From the NCBI GenBank assembly GCA_964017195.1, contig OZ024895.1, positions 29,867,375 through 29,931,374 of the forward strand: 64,000 nt of DNA. The letters run 5' to 3'. The notes below the pieces were generated by a model that worked only from the letters and a program-made list of their open reading frames with translations, did not search any database and was not told where the DNA came from. This DNA comes from Siderastrea radians (lineage: Eukaryota; Cnidaria; Anthozoa; Scleractinia; Rhizangiidae). The position numbers and the translations under genes are program-made. Positions 54,828 through 64,000 of this stretch are shown piece by piece. Positions within the stretch are counted from its first letter, which is position 1; each line of letters begins with the position of its first letter.

Positions 54828-56349
54828 ACAGGCAGCCCAAATTGGCAGTATGTGTACTAGAAGATTTCATTGACAGTCTAAATATAATAAACGAACAAGT
54901 TGAAATGAAAACACAATAAAGAAACTTGTAAATAAAACATTGCTTACGTTTTATTTGTTGTTGCTTGATGTGTCTTGACTGCCCTGGGAGCTATTTACAC
55001 AAGTTTTAAATTTTGCTGATTAGTACCGTATGTTCTGTTCTTTATATAGCGAAGCAAGGCTGGCGGGTGAGAAACGAAGAGACTTTTCAACGGAGCTCGA
55101 CAAAAGCACTCAAAATACTCCCACCTCCGCAAAATCCGAACCAGTACAGTCCCGCTTGTAATATGTTCCTAAAGTTTTCTCTTCGGAGTCAAAAGTTCAC
55201 AATAAGAGGGCAAAAATCTCGCTGTTTTCGCCGCAAAAGCGGCCTTTTGTCTTTCGTCTTATCCGTTCGCCGATCGCTGCCGCCACGGGTACGCGCCATC
55301 GTAACAAAATTGCTCCCGACCCCGGGTAGGCTTCGTTAATTTGCCCCAGCTAAAACTGCTCCCGTGTCGGGGCCTAGAGAGTTTAGAATTTAACCCCGCG
55401 CACGGACGAAGCACGTGAAACAGGTCAAGGTTACAGAGTTGGCGCGAATTGGGCGCGAAAACAATTTTTGCCGGCTTGAAGGAAAAATTTTTTGCTTGGT
55501 GCGGTGCTCTTTTATCGCGGTTGGTAGACTAGTGTTCATTTTTCTTCTCTTGTGCTGCCCTGAAAACTGTTGCTACATAACAGTTGTACTAGGAGCTAAC
55601 TCGGGCTGCTGTTGCCTCATTGCGTGGATTAACTTCTTAAGTTAATTTCAATTAGCGTAAGCTATCGCTTGCTACTCCGTCGAAACAAACAGGCTGCAAA
55701 GCAACAGTTTTTAAACAACAGTTCCTTTAGGAGCTATAAATTGTTCAGTATTGCCTTGTTTCTTGCTACTCTGTTGAAACAAACTCTCTAGGCCCCCACA
55801 CGGGAGCAGTTTTAGCTGGGTCAAATTAACGAAGCCTACCCAGGGTCGGGAGGAATTTTGTTACGATGGCGCGTACCCGTGGCGGCAGCGATCGGCGAGC
55901 GGATAAGACGAAAGACAAAAGGCCGCTTTTGTGGCGAAAACAGCGAGATTTTTGCCCTCTTATTGTGAACTTTTGACTCCGAAGAGAAAACTTTAGGAAC
56001 ATATTGCAAGCGGGACTGTACTGGTTCGGATTTTGCGGAGGTGGGAGTATTTTGAGTGCTTTTGTCGAGCTCCGTTGAAAAGTCTCTTCGCTTCTCACCC
56101 GCCAGCCTTGCTTCGCTATATAGGACTATATAAAGGACAGAACATACGGTTACTAATCAGCGAAATGTAAAACTTGTGTAAATAGCTCCCAGGACAGTCA
56201 AGACACATCAAGCAACAACAAATAAAACGTAAGCAATGTTTTATTTACAAGTTTCTTTATTTGTGTTTTCATTTCAACTTGTCCGTTTATTATGTTTAGA
56301 CTGTCAATGTAATCTTCTAGTACACATACTGCCAATTTGGGCTGCCTGT
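54828..56349. repeat. 1.5-kb inverted repeat, ~555-bp arms
   Basis: The left arm 54828-55384 and right arm 55784-56349 are near-identical inverted copies (about 95% by eye). The outer edge is CACAGGCAGCCCAAATTGGC and the inner edge is GGGCC/CTAGAGAGTTT. The ~400-bp spacer contains repeated GCTACTC-GT-GAAACAAAC words. The frames 55013-55339 (+) and 55826-56098 (-) are the same sequence seen in each arm and are not evidence of a gene. Confidence 0.9.
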
Positions 56350-56936
56350 GACTGAACCAGCGTGAAGACCTGCTTGCTGAGTTTCCCGGGTGAGTTTCTC
56401 GGAATTTTTCAATCATTTCACAGAATATTACGGTATGGGAAATTCGCTTTTATTTATCTCAACTCAACTGGCTCATTTCCAATTCCCCGTTATCTCGAAC
56501 AAAGAGAAATTTGTCTTGGCTCAACTCGCTTATTTCCAATTCCCCGTTATCTCGAACAAAGAGAAACTTGTCTTGGCTTTGGTCATAAATATAATATTTC
56601 CAGTTAAGCTTATTTACTTTTACGACGATAACCCGCTTTTCTCAGCTTTGAAGAATACCAGTGTGTTTTGTTTTCACGGAGCAAAGTGTAGCCAGGCAAA
56701 GGAGAAAACAGCTTATGAAAGCATGCAGTGAAGTAAAAGGCGAAAACAAGTACCAACGCGAATCGTCAAGATGTTAACTCATTGACTAAACAAAAGAATA
56801 ACAAAACAGGACATAATTGATATATGCCTCGTTCTTTTTAACTCTGAATCCAGTCATTGTTTACAATATCCTCGGCAAAACCCCTACCAAAATCCATGCA
56901 AGTAACGAATCGATGAAAAAGCACATCCTCATTTAA

Positions 56937-58227
56937 AGGATCCTAGTCACCCACAGTGCTTTGCGCGCATCGAGTGAGAAATCCGCCATTTTCTGTGCCC
57001 TCTAAAATCAGGATTTTTTCACAGTGAATTGAAATCCGGCTACATCCGCGCCAATACGGCCAGCTTGGGCCTTCATTTACTTTCTTGGCCTTAAAAAATT
57101 AATAGCAGCTACATCTGGCCGGTTATTTTGGTGTTGTTTGCTATTTTTCTCGTGAAATGTGCGAGACAACGCCAGGACTCTAAGCGGTTTATGCTCTCCT
57201 TCGCGTGGCAGTACCAAAACAGTCAAGCTTATGAAAGAAATCATTATTCAAGGACCTTCTTGGTTATCGCACTAGTCAAGTAAAAGATATCCAATTGCTT
57301 GAAATGCTGGTCAAGCTTATTCGCCGACATTTTACTTCATTACAGTGCGCTCTTCAGGTTCTTCACGCGCTGAAATGTTTTGGTCTTTAAATGTGACGAC
57401 GGGACTCGCTCTGCAGTGCCTGTAGCGACGCTAAAGCGAAAGCTTCGAAGCCTTCAATGCCTAAGAACAACACTTCGACTTTTTCCATAAGCTATAAATC
57501 CCTGGAATTGCAGAAAAGGAGGAGGAAAAATGGTTTGCGAACAGAAACTTTGTAAATCAGATCTGTTAGCCGCAGTCGACACCTTAGCTATCTGCAGTAC
57601 ATTTTGTTTTCATGGCAATTCATGTATTTTGAAAATTGAAATGAATATCCATCCTGTGCGATGATAACAAAGAAAACAAAAGCTATTGATAAAAGAGTTT
57701 CTTCTATTTGAAAGGAATGTGAAATGTTCTCGCTTTATCTAGCGCTAATTAAAACTAAATGCGGTTCGGGGCGATGATCAAAGCGGCGTGATCGAGTGAG
57801 TTTTGGAAACATTTATGCCCTCGATGCATTCGTCTTTTGTATTTTGTGGCGATGGAAAAGTCAAGAATACCCAATTGAACAAGATTCCAAACCTTTTTGG
57901 TTCTAGATTCGCTTGTAAATGATATTCCTCGAGTGCTCGCTGAATATAGTTTGCTTTTGGGTAGCCGGCGGATTGGGAGGCTGGCCGACTTACGAACACA
58001 AACATTCTTTGAGTCCTTGGTTTTTAGACAGCCGCCAAAATGCACTGAAAATTATCGAAAGCCCTTTTACTGGCACTAAAATAAAAAACAAGCGAAGAAA
58101 TTTCATCTTCAGGCTACAATTTATATTTTTACCAGTTGAACTGTTGACGTTTTGTCACGTTCGACGAGTAATTTGATCGCAAATTTCGGATCAAAACAAT
58201 AACAAAGGCGTGCCTGACTAGGATCCT
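56937..58227. mobile_element. 1291-bp TTAA-flanked TIR element
   Basis: The 13-bp ends AGGATCCTAGTCA and TGACTAGGATCCT are perfect inverses. TTAA flanks both sides (56933-56936 and 58228-58231). Copy B of the duplication lacks the whole insert at this site. It has two overlapping unrecognised frames on the minus strand (57755-58045). A TTAA target suggests piggyBac-type mobilisation, but the termini lack the usual CCC. Confidence 0.85.
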
Positions 58228-58289
58228 TTAAGCTTATGTATCTACTGAAGTAGGTCTTAAATATTTTTTGACCCTTATTCTGATTTCTG

Positions 58290-58650
58290 AATTGTTTGCT
58301 TGAATTTCAATAATTTTATTTGGCTTCACTTAAGCTCAAGACCAATAAGCTTATGTGTGAATTAATTGTGTTTAAAACTTATGAATTGTTTGCTTGAATT
58401 TCAATAATTTTATTGGGCTTCACTTAAGCTCAAGACTTAAGCTTACGTGTGAATTAATTGTGTTTATCACTTATGAATTGTTTGCTTGAATTTCAATAAT
58501 TTTATTGGGCTTCACTTAAGCTCAAGACTTAAGCTTATGTGTGAATTAATTTTGTTTATCACTTATGAATTGTTTGCTTGAATTTCAATAATTTTATTTG
58601 GCTTCACTTAAGCTCAAGTTAAGCTTATGTGTGAATTAATTTTGTTTATC
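58290..58650. repeat. ~93-bp minisatellite, about 4 units (copy A)
   Basis: Units: GAATTGTTTGCTTGAATTTC then AATAATTTTATTGGGCTTCA then CTTAAGCTCAAGACTTAAGC then TTATGTGTGAATTAATT. CTTAAGCTCAAGACTTAAG is internally palindromic. The equivalent array in copy B is at 61000-61375. Confidence 0.92.
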
Positions 58651-58660
58651 ACTCAATATT

Positions 58661-59570
58661 ATGCATGGTTCAATTCTACCTGTTACCATCCCCCCCTTCC
58701 CGGGCCTACCCCCGGGGATTTGCATTTTTTTTCTCACTTGGCAGTCTATTCCCCACCCCGGGCACACAGACAGAGACGATTCCCCAACCCCGGAACTCCT
58801 CGTCGACCACAAATACGTTGTTTTGTGTACAAAACCTAAATGACGATATTGATTTCCGTACAATAGCAAAACCAGACGTTTTGACAAGAACTTAAACGCT
58901 TTTCTAGAGTTTATTGAACGAAGGACACTACATGCATAATATAATAAAAACATGAACAGAAAACTGAAGAAAAAACTCTACCTGCACTGGCATACAGCTG
59001 GCAAGTAAAGAAATTTTCTTCGCCACGTTTTATTCTAAATATAGCGCATACGCACAAGAGGCCCATGAACAAATTGATGGCAGCATTTAAGGGAGTTTTT
59101 CTTAGCTTGTTTCATAAGAACACTGGACTGAGATCTCTGTTTAACATAAAGCTGTGCATCCATTTTTATATAGAGTCTATTTAAGTCGTCTTATTATAAA
59201 TATAAACACACTGAAGAAATATTTCTTTGTTTGTGACGACCACCATTCATTCGAGTACGCATCAAATGCACATTCGTCCAACAATTTATGATAATTTTGA
59301 GATATTATTCTTCTCTAAACAGTCTGCTACAAATACTAGAGATTTTCACTGGAAATAGGCAATCTTCTCCACGTGGTCTGGGGCCGTCATATCAACTGAG
59401 AAGTGACGTACTTTACAAGAACAACAAGAAGTTATTTTCGATTTGCCCCACTCTTCTACCCCCAGGACAAGACCACTTCAAACAATTCCCCACCCCCGGA
59501 CTCGAGGGCTGGACTTGTCCCCGGGGTTGCCCGGTGGGGGGATGGTAACAGGTAAAATTGAACCATGCAT
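58661..59570. mobile_element. TIR element, ATGCATGGTTCAATT termini (copy A)
   Basis: ATGCATGGTTCAATTCTACC and TGTTACCATCCCCCC at the left are matched inversely at 59534-59570 with one or two differences. No transposase was seen. The copy at 61383-62316 is the duplicated partner. Confidence 0.8.
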
Positions 59571-59671
59571 TAGTTCAGAAGGCGACTGCAATTTGCCATT
59601 TTTTTCGATCTCAGTTAACCTACATGTATGAAATAAAAGCACTGCATTGTGGAAAGTGCTTCTTACTATTT

Positions 59672-60747
59672 GTCACTTATAATGGAATGTTCATGTTTTA
59701 GAAAGTTCAAATAAATACTGCATGCATTGTTTGGTTTTCTCAAAAACCACTGTATTCCCAAGGGGGGGGGGGATCCAGATGTAAGCAAAGGATTTTTTTT
59801 ATGCAATTGACATATTTGTACTGATGTGTTTTTGCTTCCTAAAGGCAATCTGGCTTGTTTAACTGACAATTGTCTGCTGGGATTAGTTAGAACATGTTTG
59901 ATTAATTGCAACTGGCTTTTTACTGAGTTAAGCAAAGGAGACTGGAGATGATTGAACATCCAGTAAACTTAAATGAGGTCCAATCCTGCCATTTTGTTGC
60001 TCATTCAATCGATCGATATTCAAGTGCTTTACCTTACCTGTATTATAGCAATGAACCGTGCAAAGGGTGGAAGACATAACCACTTTTTAGACAAATGGTT
60101 AAAAGAGTTTGGATAGCTGCAAATGAGGGGTTCAGGCGATGATTTATTAATCATTTGTCAGGATTCCACAAAAGCTGGAAAGAAGAACACTTTCACGGGT
60201 GGATGCAAAAATTTCCAAGCATGAAGCATTGTTCCTAGGGGATTTTTGTGGATGGTATTCTGTCATACGCTGTTTTCAGCATTTCGTGCCGCTATATTGG
60301 TGAAATAATGAAGAACATCTGAATTCCACAACTGAACATTGCGCGTGCATAGCTACTGCCAGTCCCCAACCGCACATTAAAAAGAAAATCAGTAAAACTA
60401 AGAGGAAACTAGAAAAGTTCCGATTTTTTGGCGAATCGCCCCACCCTTCTTTACAATCCGAAGCATGCAATTACTGTTTTTACAAAGAATAGAAGAAGTA
60501 CAGCACAAAAATGTATAAAGATATGTGCTTGGCCATCATAACTTTTATATTCATAATAAAGCAAATTTCTAGAAACTGTTGCTTCAAATTTTGCATCCTC
60601 TAAATCTATATATTTGAATGATTTTAAAACTGTTTAATTATGTTTGACTGGGTTCAGAAATTGAATGGAATCAAACACAGCTGTATATATAGGCATATTT
60701 TTGGTTAATAATTATTGTGTTCAATTACCGAACCCAAATTAACCCAA
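59672..60747. other. Unique spacer between duplication copies
   Basis: AT-rich sequence with a G-run at 59762-59771; no gene or repeat is recognised. Confidence 0.5.
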
Positions 60748-62420
60748 TGAAGTAAAAGGCGAAAACAAGTACCAACGCGAATCGTCAAGATGTTAACTCA
60801 TTGACTAACAAAAGAATAACAAAACAGGACATAATTGATATATGCCTCGTTCTTTTAAACTCTGAATCCAGTCTTGTTTACAATATCCTCTGTAAAACCC
60901 CTACCAAAATCCATGCAAGTAACGAATCGACGAAAAAGCACATCCTCATTTATGTATCTACTGAAGTAGGTCTTAAATATTTTTTAACCCTTATTCTGAT
61001 TTCTGAATTGTTTGCTCGAATTTCAATAATTTTATTTGGCTTCACTTAAGCTCAAGACTTAAGCTTATGTGTGAATTAATTTTGTTTATCACTTATGAAT
61101 TGTTTTCTTGAATTTCAATAATTTTATTTGGCTTCACTTAAGCTCAAGACTTAAGCTTATGTGTGAATTAATTTTGTTTATCACTTATGAATTGTTCGCT
61201 TGAATTTCAATAATTTTATTGGGCTTCACTTAAGCTCAAGACTTAAGCTTATGTGTGAATTAATTTTGTTTATCACTTATGAATTGTTTGCTTGAATTTC
61301 AATAATTTTATTTGGCTTCACTTAAGCTCAAGTTAAGCTTACATGTGTATGTGTGAATTTTTTTTGTTTATCACTTAATATTATGCATGGTTCAATTCTA
61401 CCTGTTACCATCCTCCCCCTCCGCGGGCCTACCCCCCGGGATTTGCAATGTTTTTCTCACTTGGCAGTCTATTCCCCACCCCTGGGCACACAGAAAGAGA
61501 CGATTCCCCACCTCCGGGACTCCTCATCGACCACAAATACGTTGTTTTGTGTACAAAACCTAAATGACCATATTGATTTCCGTACAATAGCAAAATCAGA
61601 CGTTTTGACAAGAACTTAAATGCTTTTCTAGAGTTTATTGAAAAAAGGACACTACATGCATGATATAATAAAAACATGAACAGAAAACTGAAGAAAAAAC
61701 TCTACCTGCACTGGTGTACGGCTGGCAAGTAAAGAAATTTTCTTCGCCACATGTTTTATTCTAAATATAGCGCATACGCACAAGAGGCCCATGAACAAAT
61801 TGATGGCAGCATTTAAAGGAGTTTTTCTTACCTTGTTTCATAAGAACACTGGACTGAAATCTCTGTTTAACATAAAACTGTGCATCCGTTTTGATATAGA
61901 GTCTATTTAAGTGGTCTTATTATAAATATAAACACACTGAAGAAATATTTCTTTGTTTGTGACGACCACCATTCATTCGAGTATGCATCAAACGCACATT
62001 CTTTCAACAATTTATAATAAACATACCGTCGAACACAGATTTTAATTTTGAGAGATTACTCTTCTCTAAACAGTCTGCTACAAATACTAGAGATTTCCAC
62101 TGGAAATAGGCTCCACGCGGTCCGGGGCCATCATATCAACTGAGAAGTGACGTACTTTGCAAGAACAACAAGAACTTATTTTCGATTTGCCCCCCTCCCC
62201 GACTCCCCGGGACAAGACCACTTCAAACAATTCCCCACCCCCAGGCTCGAAGGGCTGGACTTGTCCCCGGGGTTGCCTGGTGGGGGGATGGTAACAGGTA
62301 AAATTGAACCATGCATTAGTTCAGAAGGCGACTGCAATTTGCCATTTTTTTTTCGATCTCAGTTAACCTACATGTATGAAATAAAAGCACTGCATTGTGG
62401 AAAGTGCTTCTTACTATTTC
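60748..62420 (+). repeat. Segmental duplication, copy B (uninterrupted)
   Basis: It is colinear with copy A minus its 1291-bp insertion. At the insertion site it reads CCTCATTTATGTATCTAC, lacking about six bases around the TTAA. It shows small indels relative to copy A within the minisatellite and the TIR element. Confidence 0.88.
61383..62316. mobile_element. TIR element, ATGCATGGTTCAATT termini (copy B)
   Basis: Same ends and interior order as 58661-59570, with an extra stretch near 62015-62040 (CATACCGTCGAACACAG) that copy A lacks. Confidence 0.8.
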
Positions 62421-62435
62421 CCTTTTAAAATGGCT

Positions 62436-62710
62436 ACCGGGATCCCGGCGGGATCCCGCCAAGAATCCCGCTTCCTACCGGGATCTTGCCGGGAAATAAA
62501 AAATCTTGCCGGGAAATAAAAAATCTTGCCGGGAAACGGAATTTCCCCGCCGGGATTCTAACGGGATCTTGGCAAGAAAAAATCTTGGCCGGGATCTTGG
62601 CAAGAATCCCGGCGAGAGTTTCGGTTTCCGGCGTGATCTTGCCAAGACATCGGTGATCCCGCCAAGACAACCGTAATCTCGGCAAGACAACTACGATCTT
62701 GGCAAGATGC
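62436..62710. repeat. GGGATC/TTGCCGGGA self-complementary repeat tract
   Basis: Interspersed CGGGATCCCGGCGGGATCCC, three copies of AATCTTGCCGGGAAA, then many GATCTTGGCAAGA words. Most words are palindromic or occur in both orientations. It starts 15 bp after copy B. Confidence 0.85.
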
Positions 62711-63714
62711 GCAGATTCATAACTGACCGTGATGAGACTTCAGAAAAAATATTACAAGTTGTGGTATGTAAAGCCCGAGCAAACTTTAGCGAGGTCTATT
62801 GCAACTGATATTTTTATCAGAGTGCGTTTCAAACAGCGATCTTGTATGGCTCGTTATGTTGATGAAAGGAGTTCGCGCTGGCACGTTGTGCGAGATTGTA
62901 AAGACGATGGTCATTAATCCCGAACTCTATTAATCTTCAAAAGTTTATAATCTTCAAACGGGATTAAAGTGGCAATTAACGCAGTGCTGTATCCGTAAGG
63001 AGAATCATTCCGGGTTCTCGATATAACTGAAACTAACAATCGACGAAGAGCAATGTTAACGGTTGTCCGGTTTTGTAGCTTTGCCGCTACGCGCGACATC
63101 TACCAAAATAACAACGATCAGAAACGCTGCTGGCTCTGATCGGCTCTGTTTTACAAGTCATTTCATTTTATCAGACCACTGATGTCTATTTGTTATTTGT
63201 TGTCACTTAAGCTTACCTTTTATGCAGAGGACTTCGTTTTCGCATCCCTGTATTTTAAATGACTACTTCTGTCTAGGTGATGTCATGTCATCTCTTTGTT
63301 GAACTTTCTTTATAAGCCACCACGGAAGAGTTAAGCATGGGTTTTTAAATACTGTTTCCTGTGACTAATATGTTGTCGTTCTGAATTTAACTTTTTTCGC
63401 TGCTTGCCGGCCATGTACCTAATACCGTAGTCGCGCCAAAAAATCCCGCCTTGACTCCCGCCATTGCGTTAATGGACAATGTGATTGGTTGATTCAATCA
63501 CGCCATCGGCGAGCGCTGCTCGCGCAAGCCAAAAAATGCGAGAAACTTTTCCACAAAACAAGTTGAAAATGGCTTCTTTTTGTTGTATGTACAGGAGAAA
63601 ATTGAAACGTTTAACTTATTATTTTTACCGAAAACAACATGGTTCTGTCAAGTTTGAAGCAAGAGAACGTTTTGAAAGAAACTCAAGAAACTGTTGTCAA
63701 CGAGAGAACGGCCG
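62711..63714. other. Terminal region, no gene supported
   Basis: Short frames only. CGCGCCAAAAAATCCCGCC and TGATTGGTTGATTCAATCAC at 63434-63501 could be GC-box, E2F-like and CCAAT-type promoter words, but no exon follows convincingly. Confidence 0.3.
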
Positions 63715-63717
63715 GTG

Positions 63718-63842
63718 TCACAGCGGATTTTGTCCCCCCGCCGATTTTGTCCCCCCGGACCAAATCCGCTAGCGGATATTGTCCCCCCGGACAATATCCG
63801 CTAGCCGATATTGTCCCCCTTCGCCGAATTTGTCCCCCCCTC
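63718..63842. repeat. TTTGTCCCCCC/ATCCGCTAGC repeat cluster
   Basis: Six copies of the (T)TGTCCCCC word alternate with AAATCCGCTAGCGGATATTG and CAATATCCGCTAGCCGATAT, giving overlapping hairpins around GCTAGC. It may be an element terminus running out of the window. Confidence 0.75.
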
Positions 63843-64000
63843 AACAATTGTTATTTAAGCTTTGTTTCCCTCTTACTCAGTAAACTTTCCATTTGCAAAC
63901 TTTTTTGCAACGTTCCCTCGAATGACAACACAAAACGTGCTATTTAAAAGAAATCTATTGTCTAGAGTAAAAGTCGAGAAAACTGCTCTTTGTTTTATCG

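Larger units (their letters stand above)
56729..59671 (+). repeat. Segmental duplication, copy A (split by an insertion)
   Basis: Its sequence from TGAAGTAAAAGGCGAAAACA recurs at 60748. Copy A is interrupted by a 1291-bp element at 56937-58227 and resumes at GCTTATGTATCTACTGAAG. It includes a ~93-bp minisatellite (58290-58650) and a TIR element (58661-59570). Confidence 0.88.

Noticed and set aside
55013..56098. Matching ~100-residue frames in opposite orientation
   Set aside because: They are the two arms of the inverted repeat, and no start, splice or family evidence supports coding.
57755..58045. Two overlapping minus-strand frames in the 1291-bp TTAA element
   Set aside because: They overlap in different frames and match no transposase motif I know; too short for a piggyBac transposase.
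1..64000. CRISPR array, rRNA or bacterial-type operon
   Set aside because: Tandem repeats here have irregular spacers and eukaryotic context; no cas genes, rRNA motifs or ribosome-binding-site-led gene strings were seen.

Overview
This window is an animal genomic region, most likely from a cnidarian and probably an anthozoan such as a coral or sea anemone. The evidence is AT-rich sequence, small exons spread over long introns, a degenerin/ASIC-type sodium channel pair, and a dense mix of Penelope-like, DIRS-like and LINE retroelements with many short inverted-repeat elements. The taxon is inferred from this overall character, because nothing in the window names it. There is no operon structure, CRISPR array or rRNA gene.

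Host genes. Two tandem, same-strand paralogs of the DEG/ENaC/ASIC cation channel family fill the first two thirds. Gene 1 enters from the left edge and contributes its last seven coding exons (1-11730). Gene 2 is complete in twelve coding exons (17601-42587) and predicts a 516-residue channel with the His-Gly gating motif, TM1, a cysteine-rich ectodomain and a TM2 with a Gly-Val-Ser filter. Intron positions and phases agree between the two genes at all six shared introns. A small two-exon gene with a HIRAN-like domain is proposed on the minus strand at 46662-47188.

Mobile DNA inside the channel genes. The last intron of gene 1 holds a 3.35-kb element with ~360-bp terminal inverted repeats and a decayed PIN/FEN-nuclease-like coding region (8169-11519). 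Intron 4 of gene 2 (13.5 kb) holds, in order, a TTAA-flanked element containing an interstitial telomere-type array, a Penelope GIY-YIG relic, a nearly intact DIRS-like tyrosine-recombinase retrotransposon (about 23.3-29.7 kb), and a LINE fragment. The LINE fragment carries a 302-bp perfect palindrome with an exact 8-bp target duplication and is cut by a 2.1-kb inverted-repeat element that itself carries a TTAA element. The DIRS element has one Ala/Gln-rich leader exon and three ORFs, each opening in phase 0 at a strong 3' splice site. This suggests one leader is alternatively spliced to Gag, RT-RNase H and recombinase.

Right third (42.6-64 kb). No confident host gene was found here apart from the HIRAN-like one. 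It holds a 73-bp minisatellite, a ~62-bp satellite with a ~340-bp higher-order period, a Penelope reverse-transcriptase relic, a Tx1/L1-like LINE tail, an Arg-rich repeat ORF resembling STPR repeats, a 1.5-kb inverted repeat, and a ~1.65-kb duplication. One duplicate was later split by a 1.29-kb TTAA-flanked element, and the other preserves the unoccupied site. All coordinates were read by eye, and family names rest on motif recognition, not on database searches.
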